This document shows, one piece after another, positions 49,976 to 62,640 of a stretch of 64,000 nt of DNA (position 1 is its first letter; every line of letters begins with the position of its first letter). A program made the position numbers and the translations under genes. Origin of the DNA: Ligustrum vulgare (lineage: Eukaryota > Streptophyta > Magnoliopsida > Lamiales > Oleaceae); contig OY743168.1 in the NCBI GenBank assembly GCA_963555705.1, forward strand, positions 96,388,925-96,452,924, given 5' to 3'. The notes beneath the pieces are model-generated. The model did not search any database. It saw only the letters and a list, made by a program, of their open reading frames with translations, and was not told the DNA's origin.

Positions 49976-50800
49976 CCAAGGTGGAGTGAATAAATAAATC
50001 GTCAAATCGAATTAAATCGTAACAAATTGATTGTTTGATTCAGTTTTAAAAGTGAAATTGTTTGATTTGGTTTGTAAAAAATTTTAAAAAGCTTTAAACG
50101 TTTGATTTAGATTTTAATTGTCAAAATTTCAATTTCAAATTGCTAATCCGTCAAATTTTAAAAATTATAAAAAATAAAGGTAGACTTCCAGTTTTTTAAA
50201 AAAATAACCAATACTACTTAATAACCTAATCAGGTAATATATTTTCCAAATTAATTGTTTTATTCTTCATGATTATTTAATCTTGTAATGATTAATATGC
50301 TCCATAAAAGTTACAGATAGAAGTGTTCACAATGTTACTAAAAACTATTTTACTTACACAGAGAAAGTAGGACATGTGCAAAATTAATTATAGTCAAAGA
50401 GTTTATGGTGGAAAAGCTTGAATTAGCCCAAGCAATGTCTAGGAGTCTTTCTTATGTACTTATTGGTACAGATTGAAACGTAGGTGAATTATGGTATCGC
50501 TTGTGCTAGATTGCGCGATCTATTTCACCCAGTAAAAGATTACTCATAACACGTAAAAGAAATTGTGGTTTCTAATTTCATTGAATTCAAATTTCCAAGT
50601 AAGACATAGGATTGGTTTTGGGACAATCAGTACACTTATATGATGTTTGAATAGCGATACATGACTTTAATATCAAATCGTTTTAAACCGTTGGTTAAGG
50701 AAATGAAAATGTTTGGTTTTGAAAAGTTTTAAACCGTTTTAAATTGTTTGATTTGAAATTTTGCTACAAACCACTCAAATCAAACTGAATTCACCCCTAA
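49976..50800. mobile_element. Possible hAT-like element
   Basis: Left AAGGTGGAGTGAATAAATAA and the complement of the right end TTAGGGGTGAATTCAGTTTG suggest TAGGGGTG-type termini, with TTGTTTGATTTGG/CAAATCAAAC words near both ends. No target duplication found. Confidence 0.35.
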
Positions 50801-51131
50801 AATAGAGGCTAATGATTAACTATTGCAATTTTAACTCTTGTTCACATCAAGAACTGATTGGGTTGTCGTCAAGATTTTATTATTACTAGAAACCTCAAAA
50901 ATGAAATTTTACCATTGCTTCGTAAGTGAGGTGGGATACTACTTTCGATTTGAATATGGTCGTCCTTATTTTGGTTGAAGTAACCTTGTTCGTCCTAATT
51001 TAACAGACATAAATTCAGTTCACTTGCAAATCATTTGATCAAGACGATCAAATTGGTGTCCTTAGATGATTCCTTGCCTTTCTATTGGATCGATAGTTTC
51101 GTCATCCGTCACAAAGGAATAGATTGGATTA
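50801..51131. other. Intergenic stretch, no gene
   Basis: Nothing recognisable on either strand. Confidence 0.5.
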
Positions 51132-51338
51132 GAGCAATATTAGTGTTCGGGAAAAAACCCATATTTGGATTTATTCCCCCTTATTCCATCATACTTAAAT
51201 AATGTGGGAGATATGTAGGAGGAAAAAACCTATTTTTAGGAAGAAAAATGTAATTTGGCCTCTTTTTACATTTTTCACACTTCATTTTCGCCCTTAAGTT
51301 TTTCCCCCTACATTTCTATCCCAACACTAATATTGCTC
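51132..51338. mobile_element. Tourist-like MITE (207 bp), TTA target site
   Basis: Inverted ends GAGCAATATTAGTGTT are identical over 16 bases, then match again after one mismatch. TTA lies on both sides (51129-51131 and 51339-51341). Non-coding, PIF/Harbinger type. Confidence 0.88.
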
Positions 51339-51341
51339 TTA

Positions 51342-52046
51342 TCGGTTGAATGACATGATGTGCACACACCCAATGGAAGAAATGGTGGAAACTAGTGTTG
51401 TTTGGCACCATCCAAGGTATTTCGGGCCATTGTATTTGCGCCACATCATTATCTCCATGTTCGATACACCAAACATGGGGACAATGATGATGTGCAAATA
51501 AACTTATTCAAGTATTTCTGTGGGATTTTGCTATTTGTACAAACACAAGTGTAAAAATTGGGTTAGGATAATGCTTTCTATTATTTTTACATTCAGTCAA
51601 CTGTTTGAGAAGGATCAAGAACTCCAAATTTGCACGAACTCGTCTAACCAACATTCAGAGTTGTATGTTCAGCAGAATCATAATTAAACAGAGAGTTTAC
51701 AACACATTCAGTTTTATTCTTAGACTTCAATTATATCATTTTCATAGCAACTCTAAAAAAAAGGAAAAGATATAAATCATATTGAATATACAACAGAAAT
51801 TGAGATGGAAAAGTGGGGTGGATGAGAAAATAAATGAGGATGGAATTTCATTAGGGTGAAGCATCTCTACTATAATTAGAGAAGAAAAGACAAGGCTAAA
51901 CTTGACATCATGTTGTCACCAGCTTAATCTCTCGGTCAAAATATTTCAAAATGATCCCCCATTTTGATAGGAATTGACAATGTACCTATCATTTTTGCTC
52001 AATTCTGATTTTCTCGTACCAGACTACCATTTGGTTTTCGTATTAT
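51342..52046. other. Region between the MITE and the kinase gene 3' end
   Basis: Holds the presumed 3' UTR of the minus-strand kinase gene. TTTATT at 51713-51718 (AATAAA on the minus strand) is a possible poly(A) signal about 330 bases past the stop. No other gene. Confidence 0.45.
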
Positions 52047-55000
52047 TCATTGGTACGACTTCCAACAGTGGGATGAAAAGGTTATAGTCCGACTCCGTGC
52101 TGCATTGATGCAGGATCGTGCACTCCTGGTGGTGTTTAATATAAATCTGCACAAATACAATCATATCATTCATTTTTGTTACAAAAATTCTACATGGACT
52201 ATGTCCAATTTTCATGTCCATGTAGTAGAGCTGTTTTTCTTAGAGGCCGTTTGGTCCATGGAAAGTGTTTGGTTTTTGTGGATTTTTTGTATTTTTTTAT
52301 GGATGTATGATTTAGATTGGTTTGAAACGTAAAAAAAATGTGGGCTTAACTAAAGATGGATGGTTGATATTGAGTTTGAAAATTTTTATTAAAAATTCTT
52401 GAGGGACCAAACAGGCTCTTAGAGTTAAATTTGCCAAACATGGTGTTAGTTTCCGTATTACCTCGGGAAAAGCGGGATCTACGAGGATGGCCATTCATAC
52501 TTGTCTCCGTTCTTTGAGACGGATACAACAGTGGCCCTGAGAATCCACTCCTCCCTTTCAACTTATTATGATGCTGTTCAAAAATTTAGAGAGATTCTGA
52601 ATTCAGCAACATGATTGTAAACTCATGAATCTTGAAGAAAATGTTGCTCACCATTGATAATTCTTGAGGTTCATATGCATCGGGTGGATCAAAAGAATCC
52701 TGTTGATGGAGCGGGATTTCTTGTTGTTTAAACGTCACTTGTTTGGCGCTCTCAGTAGGGCTTCGTGTGTTGGATCGGACCTTGCTAGGAATATCGTCAA
52801 ACTCTTGGACTACAGCGTCCAAAGTATCTTGTGGGTGCATTACACTGGATAGGTCTAATGTACCTATATTTGTACCCAAATTGTGACTTCTTGAAGTATG
52901 ATAACCTAATCTTGTCATTCGGGCTTCCTGTTTTCGCCTTTTTGCCCATGCAAAGCCACTGGATGCTGTGATTTGCACCGGGACTGTTTTAACGCTGTCT
53001 GCTTGAGACTCCTCTGTCATTTGAGAAGCCTCGGAAACTGTATCATAAGATTCCTTGGCTGACATCCGAGACACAGTAGCTCGTCCTCCCTTGTACAGAT
53101 GGGAACCTCCACCATGACGTCTTCGACCAACTTGAATATTGGCCTCCACGATCTTTATGGAAACAAGCCAGACTAGAGTTAGTGAGAATGAGAAAATATG
53201 CACTCTGCTTGTGTGGAGGATAAAGATAGATTATAGTAGAGAGAACCTCAGATGGAATTACTGTGCCAAAACTAGTTGGATCTTGATGAGTTTTACGCAC
53301 TCGTCTTGGATTTTTCATAGACACGGCACCGACCTTCCTCCTGAAAATTAGTACACATTGCTAGCAATTCTAGAATTATTACTCATAAACTTAATCAAAT
53401 AGGAAACTTTCTAGAAACAATTATGAAAGAAATGAAGAATGAGACAGTTCACCTTCGCACTTCTTCACGGAATTTAGCGTCAATCTCTTTGTTCGGTGGA
53501 TACTTTGGCAAGCTTGATGGATCACATGCATAAGGCTTGGTAATGAAATACTGAAAAAAGAAAAAGTTCAGACAAAAACATATTGAATATAAAGTATAAA
53601 CATCCAACATAGGCATAAAGCCTGACTTAGCCCTTGTTTGGTCGCGAACCATTTTTTCAAATTTTTTCTCAAATTCATTTTCAACAATACATTTCTATGA
53701 GACCCACCACATTTCACACTTTTCAACCACACATTCTACCAAAAATCCAAAATTCTCTCAAAACTATGCACTTAATCAAGGTTTTTACGGAATTGACAAA
53801 AGATGAATTAATGAGCTCTAAAAAAAAAAAATCACAGGCCAATGAAAATATGAAGTCTTTTACCTCAGATTCAAGAGCAGAAGAAGCAGTACCGCGCCTG
53901 TAAGGCTCAATGGAAAGAAATGTTTCTATGAGGTTTACCGCACTTTTTGGGAATTCCTTGCATCTTTCTCGAAGTGTACTATCATAAGGTTGCTGAGGTT
54001 TAAACATGGTGGCAAGAGGAAGTTTCGATGTTCTCCAATAATCATCCGGTGGAGAACCACAAAGTTTGAAGATTTTGTGCAGTTGTTCAACCTACTTAGA
54101 CAAGGAGAATACAATTTTTAACTGATTATTACTAATGCCAAGTCAAGATTCATATAGATTTTGAAAAATGTTCCAACCTCAGTTCTTCCTTTGAGAAGAG
54201 GCCTTCCAATAAAAAGTTCGGCAAAAACACAACCTACACTCCATACATCCACGGATTCCCCATAATTTGTCGACCCCAACAGGAGTTCAGGAGGACGATA
54301 CCACAAAGTCACCACACGACTGGTCAATGGTTGCTTATTCTTTGCTCTCATAAAATTCGCGAGCCCAAAATCTGCTATTTTCAAGCATCCTTCATTGTTT
54401 ACTAAAATATTCGACGCTTTAATATCCCTGTGAATTATACCTCGCAAGTGACAATGCTCTAATCCACACAGTAGTTGCCGCATATAGCACTTGATCTACT
54501 TTCATAAGAAAAAATGAATCAGAAAACAGAATCATTAACCGCGAGAAAAATTGAAGAACAATAACGCATGAAAAAAAAAAAAAGAGAGAGTAGACACAAA
54601 CCTGTGAATCACTAAATTTGATATCAGGACATGATAATAGCCCAGCAAGGTCGTGTTCCATGTACTCAAAAACAAGATATATGTTACATGATAATCGAGA
54701 AGTGATTATGCCTTCTAACTTCATGATATTTGGATGGTCAAGTTTGCGTAGAATCGTTATTTCTCTTGCCATAAATCTTACGCTTTCTGGTTGAAAATTA
54801 TCAAACCGCACCTTTTTCAGGGCAACTATCTTACCAGTTTTCACATCCCGCGCACGGTAAACATTACTGTAAGTGCCTTGTCCAATCTGCACGTGTAAAG
54901 GACATGGAAAGTGATTAATGAGGCGGTGAATACTACAGATAGCCACCTAGTAATTCACTAATCAGCTCAACACTTAGTATTAACAGAAAGCCCTTGTGCC

Positions 55001-56106
55001 GTGTTTGGTTGGGAGGGTTGCATATCATTGAACGATATTAAGGAAGAAAAATAAGCAAAATCCATTCATATATAATAGTAGTGCGTACATGCACTCGTGG
55101 TTCTATTTCACCAAATGCTCTCGTCCTTGTATTGTCAAAACAGACAACTGACATCAGAATGTTACCATATTAAAATCAACCCCGCCAAGGAATACTCGAG
55201 TTAGTTCTATGCCTTCAATTACATACTCATCGATGTATCTTCCCAGACTCTACTTTTTTTTTTTTTTTTAATTGTAGAAAAAAAGATAGCAGCGCCCACT
55301 CACTAAGAATCCTGATCAAAACCATACTGAGATCATGATTCACAAGGGAGTCCATACACATTGGTTTGTACCAATTCGCAGTCGGCAACAAAATTAGTCG
55401 AAGGCTAAAACTATTATTGTTTCAAATATGCCAGCAAGAGCCAAGAGCTTATCCTCAAAGTGATACTTTGTGCCAATTGATGCATATTATCCTCAACAAG
55501 TTTATAAATAACATATTTCCCATACCACCTTTTAACTACGTACATTTCCCAAAATCACTTTTCAACCACATATTTTAAATCGAAAAATGTCACATTCTTT
55601 TTTTATAAACAAAAAAATTTACTAAACAGAGGCTTAATTTAGATATAACACAATGCACTGCCAACAAGAATTAAAATGATGTAAATGACCTTGTCTAATT
55701 TCTCGAATGCGTCTGATCTGAGAGGTAGCCATCCCTCAATGGCTTCCCCAGCCACAGCAGAAAGCCAAGCCGGCCACCCAGCCGATATGTGTTCGCTTTC
55801 TGTCAACCTCCCAAATTTAATACTGAAAACAGCCTTCTTCTGAGACTGAGAGGCCCCTCGCTTTAAAGCTCTCAAGTTCCCGGAATATTCCACATGGCTG
55901 CGCCTTTTCTTCACAGATTCCCCATCCTTCTCTTCCTCAGGTTCCTCCTTAATCTTCTCCAAGGGAAGCCCGAATGCACGCAATGAAGATAAGGTAGGCA
56001 GATGATGGCCCGAACCATTTCTTTGGCCAGCTGCAGTTGAGGCAGAGGAGGATGTATCGAATTTCGGTGATTCAATTGTGGCGTTCTTGGAGCTAACGCA
56101 ACCCAT
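52047..56106 (-). CDS. CDK-like Ser/Thr protein kinase (At1g54610-type), 697 aa, nine exons
   Basis: Exons in order: 56106-55690, 54886-54602, 54495-54178, 54091-53864, 53550-53453, 53340-53247, 53152-52652, 52561-52462, 52099-52047. GT..AG introns, total 2094 bp, in frame. I start at the second ATG (56106) because it gives MGCVSSK, a myristoylation signal; an ATG three codons upstream is in frame. Kinase domain at residues of about 136-420: G-loop IGQGTYSNVY, VALKK (Lys163), HRDIKASN (Asp258), DFG (275-277), VVTLWYRPPELLLG. The C-terminal 270 residues are Ser/Arg-rich with YACDPSSLPKYPP and SGPLLYPS, typical of this plant-specific CDK-like group. Substrates unknown. The last exon is the least certain. 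Confidence 0.92.
52243..52418. mobile_element. Tourist-like MITE (176 bp) in the last intron of the kinase gene
   Basis: Ends GAGGCCGTTTGGTCC and GGACCAAACAGGCTC are inverted repeats with one mismatch, flanked by TTA (52240-52242 and 52419-52421). It lies wholly inside the intron 52100-52461. Confidence 0.85.
55470..55633. repeat. MITE fragment in intron 1 of the kinase gene
   Basis: TTTACTAAACAGAGGC followed by TTA is the right terminus of the same Tourist-like family as 47190-47685. The left terminus is not clear. Confidence 0.4.
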
Positions 56107-56115
56107 GACCTCCAC

Positions 56116-57161
56116 TACCCATCAAATGGTCCTACACCGTAAGGATTCGGATACGACCCAGATGGGAAATGGGTCACAGACTGGAGGAGGGTGAAATCAA
56201 TAATGAGATACCCTACATTAACACCCTTGACGTTGTTTCGAAAGAAAGTTTGCCACAAATATGAAAAATTCCTCAAGAACAGACCTTTTTTTGGGGGGTG
56301 GCGAAAGAGAAAGAAAGAGAAAGGGAGACATTTGAGTGCTTATTGTTGCGAGATATACGGAAGTTAGAGTTATTTCAAGGGGGAAAACATTTCCATTTTC
56401 GTGGGGTCCGTTCACTGCTTATTTCTTTCCCTCTTCAACAACAAAGATGAAATGTGACCGTTGGAACTTCAGCTTCAGTTTCCGTTGGTTTTTTTGGTGT
56501 TTTGCGTTACAATTTTTGGCCAACTGCCCCAACCGCTAGAACCATAACTAAAAGCCTGTTTGGTAAAATTTATTTATAAAATTTGTTTATAAATGTCCAT
56601 TTATTTAGCAACATTAGACAAATTTTTTTTTAAAAGTCAATAATTTCAATCGATCAAAGATTTTCATCCACCATTTTTTTGGATCAACGAAATGTTGACA
56701 CGTCGCTATTTATAAATAATATTCATAAACAACATAAACGATTTATCAAACAGAGGCTAATGTAATTTTATAATAATTTTTCAGCTTAAGAAAATATTAC
56801 AAATGTGTATAAAATATTAATTTAAAATATTACTTTAGATGACAGTCAACCTTGATTCACTATTCAACAGAAATAGACTGATGATAAATGATTACTCATT
56901 TGAAACTTGCATTTTTGTTTAAGTGTTAATTTTGCTTTTTAAGTCGAGTGATTTTGAGTTTCACGTTAATGGTATCTTTAACATAAAAACCCTAATTTAA
57001 GGACTTCAGTCGACTTGCATACCTAAAATCATCCTACTTGAAAGGTCATAGAAGACATCCATCTTCCCATACATCAATCCATTTTTTTATTTTTTACTTT
57101 TTAGCCATATTACAAGAAGCAGCACATTTTAGACAAAATTGTACACATTTCCATGAGATCC
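56116..57161. other. Upstream region of the kinase gene and intergenic DNA
   Basis: 56116-56540 is the likely promoter and 5' UTR of the minus-strand kinase; no TATA box stands out. A GA-rich tract lies at about 56300-56328. At about 56551-56757 a Tourist-like pair of ends (GCCTGTTTGGTAAA, TTTATCAAACAGAGGC) occurs with an imperfect target site. Confidence 0.5.
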
Positions 57162-58586
57162 TGATAAGTACTTTATTAACATTTATTTTATGCACTTATA
57201 ACCTTGGATTAGCAATAATTTGATCATATTTAAGTATTATTAATGTATTTTATATTGTATAGGATCATAAAGAAAGAGAAAAGAAGAAAAATGACCAAAA
57301 TGCACTTAAAGCTGAAGATTGAGGACCTTGGATGTAAATAAGTTACGGCTGCAATGCAAATAAGTCACGACCGTAAAAGTGTTCATCGCATTAAGAAAAA
57401 TCAACAGAACATGAGTTACGGCCATAAATAAAAAGTTACGGCCGTAACCTTCAAGTGTGCAAAAAGAGGCAGAACCTGGTTTACGGTCGTAAACCCAAAA
57501 GTTACGGTCGTAACCTCAAAACATGAAAAATCAGCAGAAACCAAGTTACGGCCATAAATGATTTTTCACGGCCGTAACTTATTCGTCAAGAATTTCCTTT
57601 TTTTTATTCTTTCCATAATTTTGGTATGTCTTGAGCCCAAAGTTAGGACACGATTTTATGGCTATAAAAAGGGAATTTCATGACAGAAAAACGTGTGAAA
57701 AAATTGCTAAAGGAAGAGCGGCTTGCTTGGAGCGTGGAAGAGAAATAAAGCGACTCGAGAAGGTGAATCAAGAGCGAAAAATTCTGGAATTCTTCATGGC
57801 TTTAAGCTGCTAAGTTATCCACCTAGTTCAAAAGAGGACGTTGTGTTTTAATTACTTTGTTCATCCCTTTTCCAAACTAGTAACCTAGTTCAAAATTATT
57901 TACTTTGATTGTTGGATTTTTATGCGTTTTTACTTCAATCGATGCAATACTTTATTTGATTAAGGTCTTATCATTTAATTTGTTGTATTGAGATTTTCTA
58001 TTTTGAATGATTAGATCCGTAATCGTCTTTTTGTTCAAATCATAGTAGCAAGTGGGAATTTATTATTTCCATAGAAAATTTTAACTTATGTTAATTGTCA
58101 CGAGCTTGTCTGACTAATAATCTAATTCACCCTAATTCTTCTCAAACATTATATAGTTGTTGTCTTAAATCTAAAGAGCTTGTTTCAGATTATTCAATGG
58201 CTAATGTTTGATTAGAGAGTTTATTCTAATTAAACGTAACTAAGGGATAATTGGAATAGTTAGAACTTATTAACTATTTACGGGTGATAAATCAAAGAAG
58301 AAATTGAACTCGCGTTACTTGAAAAGTGATAACATTGTGATAGAACACAACTGAACCTGATAACTAGGATTTGTCAATAATTGATTTATATTCTATCCAA
58401 TTTACGTTTTTATTCTATTTTCAAGTCATTTATAATATTTAAACTCAAAAAACCCCCCATCTATTCTAATTGACATAACACTAATTTAGTTCATGTTCCT
58501 TGTGAGATCGACTCTTACTTCAGCTATTACAATTAAATTTGATGATTTGCAAGTAAGATATTTAATTAAATTTCGGTGCGTAATCA
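57162..58586 (+). repeat. 5' LTR of the gypsy element (1425 bp)
   Basis: Starts TGATAAGTAC, ends GTAATCA, and is followed after six bases by the primer site. Bases 57340-57580 hold about eight variants of the palindrome TTACGGCCGTAA, each in an AAGTTACGGCCGTAACTT-type setting. Length is close to the solo LTR at 35049 (1447 bp). Confidence 0.8.
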
Positions 58587-58592
58587 AATTTT

Positions 58593-58611
58593 TGGCGCCG
58601 CTGTTGGGGAA
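58593..58611 (+). other. Primer binding site of the gypsy element
   Basis: TGGCGCCGCTGTTGGGGAAC, close to the TGGCGCCGTTGCCGGGGA site seen in Tat/Athila elements. A run of 35 A lies downstream at 58681-58715. Confidence 0.85.
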
Positions 58612-58679
58612 CGGTTAACCAATTTAGTATTTAATCAATTAGAATTTTTTTTTATCTTCACTTTATTTCTATAATTTTT

Positions 58680-58717
<38 letters not shown>

Positions 58718-58735
58718 TTTTGCTTATTTGCTTAT

Positions 58736-61590
58736 ATGCTTAAAACTTGGTCAACTAATTTTGAACTTTTTGATCTTGACCCAGAAATCGAGAGAACTTT
58801 TCGACAACAAAGGAGAGCAGCACGACAAATGGCAACTAATAACATCAACAACAGAACTCTTAAACAACTGGCTACGCCCGATGTTGCTCAGCAGCCATTG
58901 TGTATTACGTTTCCAACGGTGGAAAAATGAAAAACTTTTGAGCTTAAATCTAGGCTCATCCACTTGTTAACGACTTTTCGAGGGAACCCTGGTGAAGATC
59001 CGATAGACACCTAAAGGAGTTTCATGTGGTTTGCGACAGTATGAGACCCACGAGCATTACCGAGGAGTAAATAAAAATGAGAGTTTTCCCATTCTCATTG
59101 AAGGATGCTGCCACCGACTAGCTTTATTGTCTACCATCGGGAACAGTTACTACTTGGAACGACATGAAAAGACTTTTCTTGGAAAAATACTTCCCTGCAT
59201 CGAGAGCTGGTACCATCAGAAAGGAGATATGTGGGGTGGGCCAGAACAATAACGAAACATTGTATGAGTATTGAGAGCGTTTCAAGAAGCTCATCTCTAG
59301 CTGCCCCCGTCATCAGATTAGAGAGCTGTTAGCCCAAGATAAACTAACCAAGAGGGGGTGAATTGATTTATAAAACTTTTTCGATAAATAATCTTAAACT
59401 TAAAAACCAATGGGTACAAGTATGAGCACTTAGTGTTGCAAGTAACTTAACTATCAATGTAGTGTACTATAAATGTGTAAACTTAATTGATAAAGCAAGT
59501 ATAACATTTAGATATAGTGTTGCACAATATAAATTGATAGAATAGAGTAAGTGCAATGTAAGTAAGTAAAAGGGATAAGAGAATGCAAACACGATTTAGG
59601 GAGGTTCAATCAACAAACGTGATCTACGTCCTCCGTTACCTAGCTCTCCGTCACGAGCAAGGCTAAATCCACTATATTGATAACTTACAATAAGGAGTAT
59701 CGAATCCTTAGGTGACTTTACAACAAGGAGCATCTATCCTTTACAATCGAGTTTTCACAAGGATCTTGAAACCATAAGCAAAATACAAATGAGAATTTTA
59801 CAATTGAATAAATTCTCTTAACAAATGATATGATCAAGTCAAGTATCTTGAGAGTTTTAGGATATCACTTCAATAGATAGCAAATATTTAAAGCTCAAGT
59901 GTTTATGAAAACTTTAAAAAATGATATGAGATAGTTTTGCTTGAATCAAAGTTTTTCAACCAATGATCTCTCTTTCCAAATAATACTTAGTTAAGTATGA
60001 AGAGAGATTTACACTTCAATAAGTGTTTGGTGATGATGAACTCAATCAATGATCAATAATGAAGTAAGAGTATTGAGTTTTCTACAAAATAGAATTCTTG
60101 ATAAAGATATAAAAAGTTTTGATCAATCAAGAAAGTTCTTTGCAATAAATGAAATAGATTGTAAAATAAAGTAAGCTCAATGATTTTCTCAATAATTTTC
60201 TCTCTTAAATGCTCTTGTAAGTTGGTAGAAATGAATGCAAGAGAAGTGACTATTTATAAATCAAGAAATTGAGCTGCAGGATGTTTCGGTCGACCAAAAG
60301 TTCAAAACTAGCCGTTATACTATTTGAGCCGTTAGACTTTTGGTTGAGCAAACATTTTCGGTTGATCATACTTTAGGTCGATCAAGTGTGTTTCGGTCGA
60401 CCGAAATAGGAAATTTTGGAATTTTTATTTTTATATCAAAAGATTTATTTTTCCAGAATTTATTTCATGTTATGATTTGAAAAATCATTTTTATGCAAAT
60501 AATGATTTCTAGAAATAATTTTGAACTTTATGGACTTGCTAAAAATTGATGAGTTGATACCTTTACAAATGAGTTGAAATTTTTCAACATAAATCTTCTA
60601 AAGCTTTAATCTTCAGTCTTTGACGATCTTGTTCACTTCAAATCTCTTTTATGATTGCTTTGTACTTCAATGGATGACGATTTTGATCTCGGACTATCCA
60701 AATAACACATATATGATAAAACTCAAGAATTGAAACCATTAGTAATACAGGAGATCTTGTTTGTTATAATTAAAACAATATATACGTGAATAGTCACAGG
60801 TCAACACGAGCAACTCTTGGTGTAGTATTTCTACGAAGGTCTAGCGCCGATGGATAGAAGCATGATAGACGCCGCAAGTGGAGGTGCGCTAATGGACAAG
60901 ACACCGGAACAAGCACGGGATTTAATCTCCAATATGGCGGAGAACACTCAGCAATTCAACTCAAGCAGGGATTCGCAAGTCCGCCGTGTGAACGAGGTAA
61001 GTAGTTTCAATATCGAAGGTCAATTATATGAACTAACAAATCTCGTTAAGCAACTTGCTTTAGGGAACTCGAATCAGGTCAAAGCATGCAGAATCTGTTC
61101 AAATTTTGGACATCCGTACCTGTCCGGTGTTACAAGAAGAAAATAATGAACAGATAAATGCTGCAGGAGGTTTCCCTTTCCAAAGACAGTGGTACAACCC
61201 GTACTCCAACACATACAACCTTGGGTGGAGAGATCACCCTAACTTGAGCTACGGAAATAACAAACCCCCAGGTTTTACTCCAAACAAGCCACAAGGACAA
61301 TTCCACCAACAAGGGACTTTCCAACCACAGGGGCAATATCAACAAAAATCTCTAAATTCAGTTATGTCTCTCGAAGATATGGTAAAAATGTTGGCAACTA
61401 ACACAATGCAATTCCAACAGGATGCCAAATCCACCATTCAAAACTTGGAAAATCAAATGAGCCACATGGCCATTGCCATAAATAGATTGGAGGCAAAATC
61501 TGGAGGGAAGTCACCATCGCAGCCCGAGGTGAATCCCAAAAACGTGAGCGCCATAACTCTCCGGAGTGAAAAGGAAGTTGAGGGTCCGTG
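58736..61590 (+). pseudogene. Gypsy gag, split by an insertion
   Basis: The N-terminal part is at 58736-59327 in mixed frames (RQQRRAARQMATNN, FRGNPGEDP, FPFSLKDAA-like text, SCPHHQI). The frame resumes at 60807 with EQLL..YFYEGLAPMDRSMIDAASGGAL. A zinc knuckle CRICSNFGHP at about 61090 is frameshifted before its last Cys (CPVLQEE in the next frame). A Gln/Pro-rich region then runs to a TGA at 61589. Reading on both sides of 59328-60806 is continuous, so the insert is later than the gag. Confidence 0.85.
59328..60806. mobile_element. Solo-LTR-like insertion in gypsy gag (1479 bp)
   Basis: Starts TGTTAGCCCAAG and ends AGGTCAACA (TG..CA). Flanks are AGAGC (59323-59327) and CGAGC (60807-60811), a 5-bp duplication with one change. 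It contains GAGGGGGTGAATTG near the start, common in LTRs of some plant copia elements, and repeated CGGTCGACCG-type words at 60285-60410. No coding. LTR identity is inferred from the ends. Confidence 0.7.
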
Positions 61591-61591
61591 A

Positions 61592-62640
61592 ATGGAACCG
61601 GTTGCACCTGAAAGGGAGGAAGATGAAAAGGAAGGAGTCGGGAAGAGAAATGACACTTCACAAAACTCTCGGGTAAAAACTGACTCCCATTTAAATGTTA
61701 AACTAACACATCCACCTTTCCCTAACAGGTTAGCAAGGGCAACCAAGGAGGGCAAAGAAAAGGAGATTTTGGAATTGTTTAGGAAGGTTGAAATCAATAT
61801 TCCGCTATTGGATACCATCAAGCAAGTCCCCCGGTTTGCAAAGTTTTTAAAGGATCTATGCACTAACAAACGGAAACTGGTGGGGAACGAGAAGATAAGA
61901 GTGGGGAAAGCGTTTCAGCCCTGTTTCAAAGGAAATTGCCTCCTAAGTGTAAGGACCCAGGTATGTTTACTGTGCCATGTCAAATAGGTAACACCAAGGT
62001 AGATCACGCACTGATAGACTTATGAGCATCCATTAATGTAATGCCTAGATCTACTTACAATGCGTTAAACCTTACCAAAATGACTAAAACAAATGTTATC
62101 ATCCAACTAGCCGACCGTTCCCATGCATATCCGGACGGGGTAGTTGAGGATGTGTTAGTGCAGGTAGGAGGGTTGGTGTTTCCGGAGGACTTTTACGTGC
62201 TAGATATGAATGATGATCACTCCCCTAACTCTACCCCTATATTGTTAGGAAGACAATTTTTGTGGACGTCCCAAACCATAATTGACGTGAGAAACGGGGT
62301 GTTGACCATGGAATTCAATGGGGAGGTGGTGCAATTTAATATTTACGATGCAATGAAACATCCCAATGATATGTGTGCTGCCTACTCTATTAATGTCATT
62401 ACTCCTGCAGTGCAGAAAGTCTTTGAGTTAAATTGCAGGGATGAGCTAGAAGCAGCTATTGTGGAGTCTCTAAGGCAAGATGATGACAATGAATTGGGCA
62501 TGAGCAAGGAATTAAAAGATGGAATTGTTGCACTTAATTCACTGGGACCCGCACCACGCAGGTATGCTGTCAAAACAAGTCAGCTAACGGACTATCCTAA
62601 CAAATTGCTACCTTCTATTTTGCAGGCCCAGTGGTGGAAA
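61592..62640 (+). pseudogene. Gypsy protease region
   Basis: After the 61589 stop the frame continues with KEKEILELFRKVEINIPLLD. A shift follows near 61930. The aspartic protease reads ALIDL then a TGA where Gly belongs, then ASINVMP (about 62005-62045); the TGA destroys the DLGAS active-site motif. PILLGRQFLWTS follows at about 62240. The frame runs open to 62643, where a shift leads into RT. Confidence 0.85.

Noticed and set aside
61130..61869. Minus-strand frames across gypsy gag
   Set aside because: Shadows of the gag and protease reading on the plus strand.
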